Positions 32,981 to 41,971 of a DNA stretch of 64,000 nucleotides are shown in pieces. The notes below the pieces were generated by a model. The model was not told where the DNA came from, did not search any database, and saw only the letters and a list, made by a program, of their open reading frames with translations. Every line of letters begins with the position of its first letter. Positions within the stretch are counted from its first letter, which is position 1. The translations under genes were made by a program, and so were the position numbers. This DNA is from Mesorhizobium sp. Root552 (GTDB taxonomy: Bacteria > Pseudomonadota > Alphaproteobacteria > Rhizobiales > Rhizobiaceae). Location of the stretch: positions 62,001-126,000 of the forward strand of contig NZ_LMFV01000023.1 in NCBI RefSeq assembly GCF_001427285.1. The letters run 5' to 3'.

Positions 32981-34887
32981 TCCCCAAGGCGAGCCAGCGT
33001 GCCGGCGGGCAGGACCTCGCCACCCATTTGCTCAACGCGCACGACAACGAATATGTCGAGCTGGCCGAGCTGCGCGGTGCGGTCGCCGATGACCTTCACG
33101 GCGCGTTCGCCGAATGGGAGGCGATCGCGCATTCCCTGACTAAGTGCCGGAATTACCTCTACAGCCTATCGGTCAATCCCGATCTCGGTCAGGGGCAGCT
33201 CAGTCGCGATCAGTATCGCGATTATGCCGCGCGCGTTGAAGAAGCGCTCGGTTTGACGGGTCAGCCCCGCGCCCTCGTGTTCCACATCAAGGAGGGGCGC
33301 GAGCATTGTCACATCGTCTGGTCGCGGATCGATGCGCGGGCCGGTAAGGCCATCCACCAGCCGTTCGATCATGACAAGCTGATGATGGTGACGCGGGAAT
33401 TTGCCCGCGACCATGGGCTGGCCCTTCCTGCCGGGTACGAGCGCGGCGGTGATGACCGGAAGAAGAAGTCTCTGTACGAGACGCAGCAGGAGCGCAATTC
33501 CGGTCTCACCAAAGAAGAGCGCATGGCGGCGATCACTGCCGCCTGGAAACGCAGCGACAGCCCGCGCGCCTTCGTAAGGTCGCTGGAGGAAATGGGTTAT
33601 GTGCTCGCCACCGGGAGCCGGCCCTATGTGCTGGTCGATCTCTACGGCAACATGAACGCGCTGCCGAAGCTGATCGATGATCGCAGCATCCGCACGAAGG
33701 AGATCCGCGCCTTCCTGGAGCGGGATTTCCCGCCGGAGAGTTTGCCCTCCGTCGATGAGGCCAAGGCACTGGTCGCCGCGCACCGGCAGGCGCGTGAGGA
33801 TTTTGTCAGATCCGGGCGCGACGCCAAGAAGCTCGATCTTCTGAAAGCAGCGCAGGCAGCGCGTCGGGAGAAGGTCGAGGCAGCCCAGGCCACGATGATG
33901 GCGCGGCATCGGCACGAGGTCGGCGCGCTTTCGCAAAAGCATCTGGCAGCACGGAGGCTGTTACGCACGCGCTATCTTGAGGAAACCCGGCAGGTGAAAG
34001 AGGCGCGGTTGGCGGCAAAGCCGACCGGGCTGGCGGCGTTTCTAGGCCGGGTCACGGGCGTCAGCTTCGTCATCAGCAAGCTTCACAAGCATCGTGATGG
34101 ACAGCGCTACGTCGCCTTCCAAAGGGAGAAGGCGGCGCTCGTGGAGCAGCATGCAGAAGCGCGGCGTGTACTGGAACATCGCCATACTTTGCAGGCGATC
34201 GATGCCGCGCGGGAGGTCAGGGCGCTGGCGCAAATCGAGGCGCGCGAGCTCAAAAGCTATGAAGTAGCTCAGCGCAAGCAGGAACGTATACAGCAGCGTC
34301 AGGGGCATGAGCACATGCCGTCGCTCAATCTGGCACTGAAGCCGAAGGGTCGATCAGCAGTACCGCACAAGGCGAAGGACCGCTATCGCGAGCGGGATCG
34401 TCATCATTATGATGATCGTGGTCATGAGCGGCCCAAGGACCGCGAGATCACCAGCACTGTCGATGGGCAGAGTGTCGATGATTGTGGTGATGATAGTGCA
34501 CTGCGCAAGGTGTTCGGCACGGCGGCGAAGAAGCAGGCCGAAAAGGCGGGTGATCAGCGGTCAGGCAAGGGTGAGAGCGCGCGTGGTGGGCGCGGTAGTG
34601 ATGGCGGTGACGGCGTGCGTCGTCGCCAGCGGACTCGGCGGCAGGACCGGGCCCGGGATATCGAGATACCGGAGGATCAGGTGCCGGTGTTCGAGGCTCC
34701 GCTGCCCACCGTGCCGGAGCCGCACTGGACCGAGTTGCCGCTGGCAGATGAGTTCCGGGAGGCGGCAAGGGACAAGGATGAGCCCGGCGGAAAGCGCGGG
34801 TCCGGCGGGCGGCGGATCAGGCCGTCGCGTTCGGCGCGGGGGAATGAACGAGACGGCGATGACAAGGACTTTGAGCGGGAGCGGTAG
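32977..34887 (+). CDS. Relaxase / mobilisation nuclease
   Basis: A 636-residue relaxase with the N-terminal VirD2/TraI-like nuclease domain: the histidine motif is VFHIKEGREHCHIVWSR (His103, His110, His112), and an upstream Tyr in the first 110 residues (for example NYLYSLSVN) would be the nucleophile. It nicks oriT and pilots the strand. The middle is a long, basic coiled region, and the last 200 residues are Arg/Asp-rich and low-complexity. It is translationally coupled to mobC and ends the mobilisation module. Confidence 0.9.
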   Translation: MIPKASQRAGGQDLATHLLNAHDNEYVELAELRGAVADDLHGAFAEWEAIAHSLTKCRNYLYSLSVNPDLGQGQLSRDQYRDYAARVEEALGLTGQPRALVFHIKEGREHCHIVWSRIDARAGKAIHQPFDHDKLMMVTREFARDHGLALPAGYERGGDDRKKKSLYETQQERNSGLTKEERMAAITAAWKRSDSPRAFVRSLEEMGYVLATGSRPYVLVDLYGNMNALPKLIDDRSIRTKEIRAFLERDFPPESLPSVDEAKALVAAHRQAREDFVRSGRDAKKLDLLKAAQAARREKVEAAQATMMARHRHEVGALSQKHLAARRLLRTRYLEETRQVKEARLAAKPTGLAAFLGRVTGVSFVISKLHKHRDGQRYVAFQREKAALVEQHAEARRVLEHRHTLQAIDAAREVRALAQIEARELKSYEVAQRKQERIQQRQGHEHMPSLNLALKPKGRSAVPHKAKDRYRERDRHHYDDRGHERPKDREITSTVDGQSVDDCGDDSALRKVFGTAAKKQAEKAGDQRSGKGESARGGRGSDGGDGVRRRQRTRRQDRARDIEIPEDQVPVFEAPLPTVPEPHWTELPLADEFREAARDKDEPGGKRGSGGRRIRPSRSARGNERDGDDKDFERER

Positions 34888-35011
34888 TTGGGCGCGTCCC
34901 TTGCGGGTCCGGCTCTACGCTGGCGCGCCGAGCCGTAAAGCGTCTCGGCCCATCCGGGTCACGATCCTTCGCGCAGGTAAAGAGGGCTCGGGAGCCCACC
35001 ACCAAAGCAGG

Positions 35012-37705
35012 CTAGATTTGCCAGTCGGATTTGAAGAGGTCCGCAAGTTCAATGATCTTGTTCGGCAGCGCAGGACCATCGCAGGTCATACCCAAGTATG
35101 TGGCCGCGCGCGTTGCGCCTACGTAGAGATATTTGTCGAACAGCTCCGGTCGACGCTGCGCCAGTTCATCGACGCCGATAAAGAAGACCGCTTCAAATTC
35201 GAGGCCTTTGATGTGTTGCACATCAAAAATACGGATATCGTTCTCCTGACCGACGAACTGCCCGTCATGACACGGTACGACGTTTAGATTGCTGTTAGAA
35301 AGTGCGATCTTCAGACTATCGGCCAGCGGGCCAACGGCTTCTTCGTCATTGACGAGTATGGCCACTGAGGGAAGAGGGGTGGTCAGTTTTTCGATCTCGA
35401 TAATTCTCGCCACCAACCAATCAACGATGTCGATGTGGTTCGAAAGACGTGTGGCCAGCACGGGGTCAACACCAGCGCTATTCACGTCCTTCGGCAACAC
35501 CACATCCACAGACTCTCCAGAACACAATCGCACGATTTCGCTTGCGAGATGGCTAAGCTGCTCGCTGTGGCGATAAGTAACCTGGATCGGGCGGACCTCG
35601 ATCCTTGGGAAGGCCCATTTCATATCGACAGTTGATCGACTACCCCAACTCGTAATGCGCTGATTGAAGTCCCCGCAGGCGAAGAACGATGAAATCCGAG
35701 GGTTAGAAAGTTCCCCCATGCAAGCCAGCTGCAAAGGCGAGAAATCCGTGGCTTCATCAACCATGACCTGGTTGCGTGTAAGGCCAAGAAATTCTTTTAT
35801 GGCCCCAAAGACAGGTTCGTCTATTCTCCTGACCACACCGCGTTCGCGCGCAAGCCCGCTCAATGTGCGCAAAGAACATAGCAACATCGCGTCAATCTCC
35901 AGCGGTCCGGCATCGGCGGCTGAAGCTTGGGTGCTACTATACCAAGTGCCTTCGGCTTGCCGCATGCGCCGGAATCGGCGGTAACGGGCAGGCAAGCCGT
36001 TCACATAGCGGCGAACCGGATTGGTAAATCGACGCAACGCCGTCTGTAATTGCAAACTCTCGCCGAGTTCGCGCAATTCCGGCTGAGCAAGCGTTCTATC
36101 TGCAATCCAAGTTGCGATTTTCCCTGCTCGTGTATTCTTGGACAGAGTGCGCCCACTGATACGTGCGCGAGCCTGACTGCGGATGTTGCGTGAGAAGGTT
36201 GCGGCTGCAACGGCAAGTCGGGTCTTGGGACTTTGGCCTTCTTCTTCGTCGTCTGAATCAGCGTCTTCGCTTTCGTCGTCGTCGCTGCCAAGCGCATCCA
36301 GAAACGCAGCCATTTCATGAAGCATCTGTCGGTCGCGGTTGACCGCTAGATTGAGATGACTCCGAAGAAGGCTGTCTGAAGCGGTCTTCAGCGTGTCCAA
36401 CATCGTTTGAGCTTCGCCACTTAGGTCAACGATCTCGACAAGTGCCGAGGACAGCGGCGACTGTTCTGTGCGGCGAACGATGGTTTCAGCGCGTTCCCCC
36501 AGCCTCCCAGCCACCGCGCTCTTGTTTCTTGACATGGCGGATGCCGCCGTTACGAGCTCGTCCCAGAAATCGCTCCTCTCCCATGCAGCGAAATCCTCAA
36601 ACCATTCAGTCTGACTGGCCAGCACCTCTGGCAGGAGCGGGTCAATGTCCTTGAGTACGTATGAGCCTCCGCCGGTTGACCCACGCAGGATACGGAAGTG
36701 GTTGCGCGCCAGATCGTGCCGGTATTTTGTCCAGGTCGAGATCTTTTGATCGGGGGCAGCAATTCCCTCCCGTGCAAAAGCTTCTTTGAGATACTGCTTG
36801 AGCAGCTCTGTAGGCGTGAACATAAGCCAGCTATCGCTATGCGACAGCTGAGAATCTCCGACAGCTCTATCGATTAAGACGCGTTCTTGCTCGTTCAGAT
36901 ACTCGCGGTCCGCTTTCTGTCCTAGGCGGCGAATCAATGTTGTGGTTTTCCCTGTTCCGGGAGGGCCCACGATCAGAAGTTGGCTGTCTAGGCTGAGTCG
37001 GAAAATTTCATCCTGATATCGGTCCAGAATGGGCTGATCTCGTAAGCCCATCTTGGTGATGACGTTGCGCTTTATACCGTCAAGGATGTTTGCTGCCTTT
37101 TCATCCTCCGCAAGAATGGCATCAAGGAGGTTCTCTTCCTCGGCAGCCAGGTCTGCGCCATCAAGCAAGTCACGCATTGAGATGACGGTGACGGGGCCAT
37201 AGGCCCCGGTCTTGAGAATTGAATCTCGCGAGTCCCAGCCCTGCCGGTTGCTAAAGGCGTGAAGGAGAGCTTTTTCAACAATCTGAACGGATTGTAGACC
37301 GCCTGGGGTACGAAGCTCATAATCGTCGCCAACGTCAAGGGATGCGAGACGCCCGGCGGGTGTATTTCGTCCAGCCAGTTTGTGGGGGCTGCCCGGGATA
37401 CTTTCAGCTGTGTGGCGGCAGATATAGTAGACGAGGGGTTTCCCGTCTTCCGGAAGGACCACTACGCGCGCTATGGCTGGCTCTGTCGTCAGGGATTCGA
37501 GATTTTGACGACGCGCGCCGTCGATTGAACTCAGAGATTTTGCCGCAGCACCGGAAGTGAACGAGTTATAGCTGGCCAGCGCGTGCGGACCCGTTGCATG
37601 CGGCTCACGCAATCGCGTTTCAGCGGTTGAGGCGATTGTCTCAAACACTGAGAGTGTCTCCGCTGCCACTCGCGTTATATCGATTCGCTGTTCTTCCGTG
37701 CTCAA
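35012..37705 (-). CDS. UvrD-like SF1 helicase in SPARTA operon
   Basis: An 897-residue superfamily 1 helicase. Walker A is VGPPGTGKTTTLIRRLG (about residues 247-254), motif II is VDEATDFSPLQ, motif III-like CGDFNQRITSWGSR, and the C-terminal motifs are HIKGLEFEAVFFIG and LYVGATRAATYL. A TTG start was chosen: it is preceded by GGGGGG and lies 22 bases after the Argonaute stop, whereas the ATG at 37,768 overlaps that gene. It is the last gene of the operon and is not a usual part of SPARTA. It may load or unwind target or guide, which is inference. Confidence 0.85.
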   Translation of the reverse strand: MSTEEQRIDITRVAAETLSVFETIASTAETRLREPHATGPHALASYNSFTSGAAAKSLSSIDGARRQNLESLTTEPAIARVVVLPEDGKPLVYYICRHTAESIPGSPHKLAGRNTPAGRLASLDVGDDYELRTPGGLQSVQIVEKALLHAFSNRQGWDSRDSILKTGAYGPVTVISMRDLLDGADLAAEEENLLDAILAEDEKAANILDGIKRNVITKMGLRDQPILDRYQDEIFRLSLDSQLLIVGPPGTGKTTTLIRRLGQKADREYLNEQERVLIDRAVGDSQLSHSDSWLMFTPTELLKQYLKEAFAREGIAAPDQKISTWTKYRHDLARNHFRILRGSTGGGSYVLKDIDPLLPEVLASQTEWFEDFAAWERSDFWDELVTAASAMSRNKSAVAGRLGERAETIVRRTEQSPLSSALVEIVDLSGEAQTMLDTLKTASDSLLRSHLNLAVNRDRQMLHEMAAFLDALGSDDDESEDADSDDEEEGQSPKTRLAVAAATFSRNIRSQARARISGRTLSKNTRAGKIATWIADRTLAQPELRELGESLQLQTALRRFTNPVRRYVNGLPARYRRFRRMRQAEGTWYSSTQASAADAGPLEIDAMLLCSLRTLSGLARERGVVRRIDEPVFGAIKEFLGLTRNQVMVDEATDFSPLQLACMGELSNPRISSFFACGDFNQRITSWGSRSTVDMKWAFPRIEVRPIQVTYRHSEQLSHLASEIVRLCSGESVDVVLPKDVNSAGVDPVLATRLSNHIDIVDWLVARIIEIEKLTTPLPSVAILVNDEEAVGPLADSLKIALSNSNLNVVPCHDGQFVGQENDIRIFDVQHIKGLEFEAVFFIGVDELAQRRPELFDKYLYVGATRAATYLGMTCDGPALPNKIIELADLFKSDWQI

Positions 37706-37727
37706 AATGCCCCCCCTGTAGTGCTGT

Positions 37728-39254
37728 TTAAATGTAATGGCGAAACGGAAGGGGTTTAGAGCCCACATCAGGAATCGCCGTTAATATTTCGCCGATATCG
37801 TCTGCAAATCTCAAGGTAACGGGTAAGCCGTCGCCAAAGAGGCAGGCGTTGAAGTTGATTTTTGTCAGTGCGAGGATATCCGCTAAAACCTGATTGATTT
37901 TTGTTTCACCAAATACGATGCGGACTTTCAAAGGTGACGGCACCTCACGACCGGGGTAGGTCTTGAGTTTAGGAATGTAACCCAGCGTCCACAAAAATGC
38001 GTTGCGGTCGTCCATAGGGAGAGCAAGCCCACGCAGGATAGGGCGACGCCCCTCGCTGAACAGCTTTAGATCATTCGGACGTGTTATCTGTATTCCCGTG
38101 ATCTTTGTGCCAGCGGGAACGGCGCTGCGGAAACCCTCGATTTCGGTCGAGCTGAATCGCGTGCGGCCATGAATAAACACTTCGGCCGGTGGTTTACCGT
38201 GCCAAGTGATATAGCTGTCAATTGAACGACGCACGATGTCGGCGGCCTTCTCTTGCGAGAGGTGAAACTCGCCGATCTTGTCCGATCCCCACGCACCGAC
38301 AGCCCCTTTGAACACAATCCCCTCTCCGGTGTGCAGAAACATCTGCGCGCCGCAGCAGGCCTCATTCCTATCGTGCGGATTATTGGTGCGCTTGAAGACG
38401 AGTCCGATATAGCACACACCCTCCCGGATATCTGAAAGTGTCCAAGGTTTGGCGCCAGCCTTGTAGTATATCGCCGTTGTCAGGTTCCACGCGATCGTCG
38501 CGTCATCCTGAAGCTTGCGGAGCGGCTTGCCCCGAGCGTTCAGAAATTCCTGCGGTGCGATTGTTGTCTGCCGCACGATTTGAGTAACGGCCTCGCAGGC
38601 CAGCAGCTTGGCTTTCAGCTGGTTGTGGAAATGATTCTCATAGAGATGTTTTTCTGCGGCGAGATTCGTTTCCTCAAACAAGTCCGGTGCGGCCAGAATT
38701 TCAATTGCGCGTGCGTGCGAAAGATGATGTTCAGCTTGGATGCCCTCACGCCGGCTTAGTGTCGACTGTGGCCGGCAGAGCTTCCAAACCTCTTCCGGAA
38801 TGACTACGAACCAAAGTGAAACCCTCGGGTCTTCCTCTTTCACGAAGCGTTGAATGGGATTGGCGAAGAGATCGACCGTATCAAATACGCGCTGGTGCGG
38901 GTCGCTGAGTTTGACAGTTCTGGCGAGCTTGTCGGGATGAACTTCGAGTTTCACGCGCGGTGCAGATGGCCATGGCCATCTAAATACCGTCTCAAAGCCG
39001 GGGAACGTTACCGAACTCCCGACTTTCTCGTCCCGAGGAACAGTTTTCTGGATTTTCGCACACCACGACTCAAACTGTTGGATGCCTTCTGGTGTGCCGA
39101 TCACGCCGTATTGTACCCCGAGGGGCGCTTCCGGCGGTCCGAAAAGCAGCAAGCCGTCCTTTGGGTCCTCCAGGGTTTGGTCGTAACCAAATCGTAGACG
39201 CGGTTCGCTGAACGGCACGAGCATCTTGGGCGGCGGTTTATGCCTTTTCTTCAT
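37728..39254 (-). CDS. Short prokaryotic Argonaute (MID-PIWI), SPARTA subunit
   Basis: A 508-residue protein consistent in length with short prokaryotic Argonautes that contain only MID and PIWI domains. The C-terminal half shows PIWI-like segments in order: VCYIGLVFKR, QMFLHTGEGIVFKG, AEVFIHGRTRFSSTEIEGFR, and DILALTKINFNACLFGDGLPVTLRF. The last Leu/Thr-Lys-Asn-like stretch is the family's PIWI end. Short Argonautes are catalytically inactive and use a guide RNA to sense target DNA, then switch on the partner. ATG start follows AGGGGG; it overlaps the TIR-APAZ gene by 17 bases. Confidence 0.85.
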   Translation of the reverse strand: MKKRHKPPPKMLVPFSEPRLRFGYDQTLEDPKDGLLLFGPPEAPLGVQYGVIGTPEGIQQFESWCAKIQKTVPRDEKVGSSVTFPGFETVFRWPWPSAPRVKLEVHPDKLARTVKLSDPHQRVFDTVDLFANPIQRFVKEEDPRVSLWFVVIPEEVWKLCRPQSTLSRREGIQAEHHLSHARAIEILAAPDLFEETNLAAEKHLYENHFHNQLKAKLLACEAVTQIVRQTTIAPQEFLNARGKPLRKLQDDATIAWNLTTAIYYKAGAKPWTLSDIREGVCYIGLVFKRTNNPHDRNEACCGAQMFLHTGEGIVFKGAVGAWGSDKIGEFHLSQEKAADIVRRSIDSYITWHGKPPAEVFIHGRTRFSSTEIEGFRSAVPAGTKITGIQITRPNDLKLFSEGRRPILRGLALPMDDRNAFLWTLGYIPKLKTYPGREVPSPLKVRIVFGETKINQVLADILALTKINFNACLFGDGLPVTLRFADDIGEILTAIPDVGSKPLPFRHYI

Positions 39255-40692
39255 CCGCATCCCCCTCTTCGTCATCCTCCACCAATTCGATCTCTGCGTT
39301 TTCGTCCAGTCCCTCTCGCTCGTCGTCGTAATATGTCCATGGGCTGGTGATCTGCATGCTTGCCGCCTCGACATCGATACAGCAGTCGCCCCCGACATCG
39401 AGAGATAAGCTGGCTTGGCTCTCGCATAGTGTTGTCATGAAGGCCCGCAGTCTGTCGCGCCACTCGGCATTCCACCAGTTCTTGCATACGCTCCGTCGCG
39501 CCTTGTGCATGCGGTCGGCCGCAGACCAAGGGGTGATGCCGTCGTCGGTGAAGATGACGTGATGCTTGAGGACTAGACGCGGGAAGGGTGAAAGCTGCGG
39601 CCAGGCCGATACAGCGTAATGCCAGTAGCCATCCGGCACGCGCGTGCCGTCAATTGTCCTCCGTGACTTAGTTCCTACAACTTGCCGAAACGAGCGCTTA
39701 CCTGGCGTGCTTTCGTAGTAGCCCCGATTTTTATCCAGAACGCCGGCTTTGAAAAACCAGGCCTTCTGTCCATTGGCCATCGTGTGAAACGCAAAGCCTC
39801 GCGTTTCCATTGTTCGTTCCCAGGCCTGTCGTATGAGGTCGCTCAAGATATTCGCAGCATCGAATGCGGCGACGCTCAGCGTCTCAAATCCGTCGTTTGC
39901 AAACGATGTTGAGGGGCAATCCAGCGTTTCCGAAAAATGCGGTCCGAGTCGGTCTTCGACGACGGCCCGGGATGCAAACGTGACCAGAATTTGACCAAGA
40001 ATTTTGTACGGATATCCTAGAGCACCAGCAGTTCCGGTCAAAGCGTCAGAAGGGCCCCTGAATTTGTGGAAGTAGAGTCTGTCTGGTAGCTTGAAAGAAA
40101 ACCAGTTCGACTGACAACGCTCGCGTGACACGACAATGCGACGCTTGTAGTCGATGGATCGCCGGTACCAATCAGCGACACAAGCCGGTCCCGCTGCGGC
40201 AGACTTTGGAGCACCTTCCCGCTCTAGAAGCTTGAGCAGTCGGCTAAGTCCGTGCGCCCAAGTTTCATCGAAGCGCACGCAGTTCAGATCCTGAATGGAC
40301 GGCTGCATACTTTGGAAAGGAAAGTCATCGATCTTCAGCGGAATGACAAAATCGCCAAGCTGGTATTTCTCGCGCGTATCCAAAGCGAGGCGCAGTTCTC
40401 TCAATGTGCCCGGCTTGCGATTGCCTTCCAGCGTCGAGACAAACAGGACGCGAAAGGCACCGGCATCAATCGCCTCATCAATATCATCCCACCAAGCCTC
40501 ACCACCCAGAAGCGCTGTGACATCACACCACACCTCATAGCCGGCGATTGCGAGCTGCGTGGCGAGCCACTCGGCAAAAACGTTATCTTGCGGCGTTGCG
40601 TGACTGATGAATATGATGCTGCGTACGCGGCTCGGAGCGACCACGGCTGCGGGCTTGCTGACTGGCTTTGGCAACTCACCAATATCCGACAA
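39238..40692 (-). CDS. TIR-APAZ protein, SPARTA effector
   Basis: A 484-residue fusion of an N-terminal TIR domain (about residues 25-160) and an APAZ domain that pairs with short Argonautes. FISHATPQDN, GYEVWCDVTALLGG and FRVLFVSTLEGNR match the TIR domains of SPARTA systems. Target sensing triggers NAD(P) hydrolysis and cell death or dormancy. The helix WWDDIDEAID carries the expected acidic position; whether the catalytic Glu aligns with Asp72 or Glu73 is unclear. TTG start: GGAG lies 6 bases upstream; an ATG frame 59 codons earlier overlaps the DUF2188 gene. Confidence 0.88.
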   Translation of the reverse strand: MSDIGELPKPVSKPAAVVAPSRVRSIIFISHATPQDNVFAEWLATQLAIAGYEVWCDVTALLGGEAWWDDIDEAIDAGAFRVLFVSTLEGNRKPGTLRELRLALDTREKYQLGDFVIPLKIDDFPFQSMQPSIQDLNCVRFDETWAHGLSRLLKLLEREGAPKSAAAGPACVADWYRRSIDYKRRIVVSRERCQSNWFSFKLPDRLYFHKFRGPSDALTGTAGALGYPYKILGQILVTFASRAVVEDRLGPHFSETLDCPSTSFANDGFETLSVAAFDAANILSDLIRQAWERTMETRGFAFHTMANGQKAWFFKAGVLDKNRGYYESTPGKRSFRQVVGTKSRRTIDGTRVPDGYWHYAVSAWPQLSPFPRLVLKHHVIFTDDGITPWSAADRMHKARRSVCKNWWNAEWRDRLRAFMTTLCESQASLSLDVGGDCCIDVEAASMQITSPWTYYDDEREGLDENAEIELVEDDEEGDADEEKA

Positions 40693-40705
40693 CGTACGCT
40701 CCGAT

Positions 40706-40948
40706 TTAGTTTCGTTTGTCGCGCGGCGGAAACGGATCGCGGCCAGGAGAAACCGTATCCGAGTCGCGCCACCGGCCGTCGCGGCCTTGGATGCGCACTT
40801 CGCCGCCTCCACTCTCGCGGACTGTTTCCTTGGCTGCGCGTTCGGCCGCACTCTGGGTACCATAGACACCTTCCGGACGAGCGATGCCGCCTTTCTTTAC
40901 CGCCCAGTCGTTTCCGTGACGGACAACGAAGCGATCATTCTTGGCCAT
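40706..40948 (-). CDS. DUF2188 domain protein
   Basis: An 80-residue basic protein with a DUF2188-like fold: RFVVRHGNDWAVKKGG, then YGTQSAAERAAKETVRES and GGEVRIQGRDGRWRD. This small beta-alpha domain often binds nucleic acid or occurs as an uncharacterised stand-alone protein. It is the first gene of the SPARTA operon, 13 bases before the TIR-APAZ start. The ATG follows AAAGGAG; a 25-codon upstream extension would run into the operator. Its role in the system is unknown. Confidence 0.8.
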   Translation of the reverse strand: MAKNDRFVVRHGNDWAVKKGGIARPEGVYGTQSAAERAAKETVRESGGGEVRIQGRDGRWRDSDTVSPGRDPFPPRDKRN

Positions 40949-40992
40949 CGACGATCTCCTTTGCTGTTGACGAGCTTGAACCTTATGGGTTA

Positions 40993-41033
40993 AGAAACTA
41001 TACGTATCGAGTTTCGATGTCAATATAGTTTCT
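40993..41033. promoter_or_regulatory. Inverted-repeat operator between SPARTA and WYL operons
   Basis: AGAAACTATA at 40,993-41,002 and TATAGTTTCT at 41,024-41,033 are perfect 10-bp inverted repeats, with 21 bases between. The site fills most of the roughly 100-base gap between two divergent start codons. WYL regulators of the BrxR/CapW type bind inverted repeats like this upstream of defence operons. One dimer could shut both promoters. Confidence 0.75.
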
Positions 41034-41054
41034 ATACCCTTTCGTGGAGCGGTG

Positions 41055-41969
41055 ATGGATCAGGAAAATTCAGGTATCCGGTGGGGGGTCGAGCAGCGGC
41101 TCGAATTCATCGAGTTCCGGCTTTTCTGGGAAGGCGGCGTTAATCGATCCGACATCATCGACGTATTCGGCGTGTCGGTACCGCAAGCTTCCAAGGACCT
41201 CGCGCTCTACCAGGAACGCGCGCCTGGAAACGTGGACTATAACAAGAGCGCCAAGCGCTATGTCGCGGCCAAGAGATTCGCGCCGCGATTTTTAAGGCCT
41301 GACCCGGATGCTTACCTGTCCCGACTGCGTTCCTTGGGCGAAGGCCTGTCGGCTCCGGTCGAATCGTGGATTGCGCACCCGCCCGAGACCGATATCGCGC
41401 TGACCCCGAAGCGCGACATTAATACGGATGTGCTGCGCGCCATCCTCGAAGCGGTGCGCGACCATCGCTCGCTCGAAATCCACTATCAATCAATGAGCAA
41501 GCAGCGTCCCGATCCAGTCTGGCGGCGCATTACCCCTCACGCCTTCGGCTATGACGGTTTTCGCTGGCACGCCCGTGCGTTTTGCCACATCGACGGGAAG
41601 TTCAAGGACTTTCTGTTGCCACGCGCCCTGAAAGTCCGCAGTCCCGGCGAGCCGGGCAAAGCAGGGGCAAAGGATACGCTTTGGCATGATTTTTTCAGTT
41701 TCGAGATCGTACCGCATCCCGATCTTACGGCCAGCCAGCAGGCGGTCGTAGCCAAAGATTATGGAATGATTGAAGGTAAATGTGTGCTCAAGGTGCGCTA
41801 TGCCATGCTTTTTTATGTTCTTCGCCGGCTGGGATTATTAGGAGATGCTTCAAAATTACCGGCACGGCGGCAACATATTGTTGTTTCCAACTACAGTGAT
41901 GTGCAAACTGCGCTGGAGCGCGCTGAATTCTTTGAAAACAATACGGAAAATACAGGCGCGCAGGGGTAG
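41055..41969 (+). CDS. WYL-domain transcriptional regulator (BrxR/CapW-like)
   Basis: A 304-residue regulator. The N-terminal winged helix is LEFIEFRLFWEGGVNRSDIIDVFGVSVPQASKDL, and the middle WYL domain includes LEIHYQSMSKQRPD, ITPHAFGYDGFRWHARAFC and FKDFLLPRALKV. A C-terminal WCX-like domain follows. In defence operons such proteins repress expression until a signal binds the WYL domain. The gene is divergent from SPARTA and only 2 bases ahead of the helicase fusion gene. A GTG one codon upstream is an alternative start. Confidence 0.88.
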   Translation: MDQENSGIRWGVEQRLEFIEFRLFWEGGVNRSDIIDVFGVSVPQASKDLALYQERAPGNVDYNKSAKRYVAAKRFAPRFLRPDPDAYLSRLRSLGEGLSAPVESWIAHPPETDIALTPKRDINTDVLRAILEAVRDHRSLEIHYQSMSKQRPDPVWRRITPHAFGYDGFRWHARAFCHIDGKFKDFLLPRALKVRSPGEPGKAGAKDTLWHDFFSFEIVPHPDLTASQQAVVAKDYGMIEGKCVLKVRYAMLFYVLRRLGLLGDASKLPARRQHIVVSNYSDVQTALERAEFFENNTENTGAQG

Positions 41970-41971
41970 TC

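Noticed and set aside
40706-40869. ATG-started N-terminal extension of the TIR-APAZ protein
   Set aside because: The extension lies in the DUF2188 gene in another frame; a TTG with a GGAG site 6 bases upstream gives a normal TIR N-terminus.
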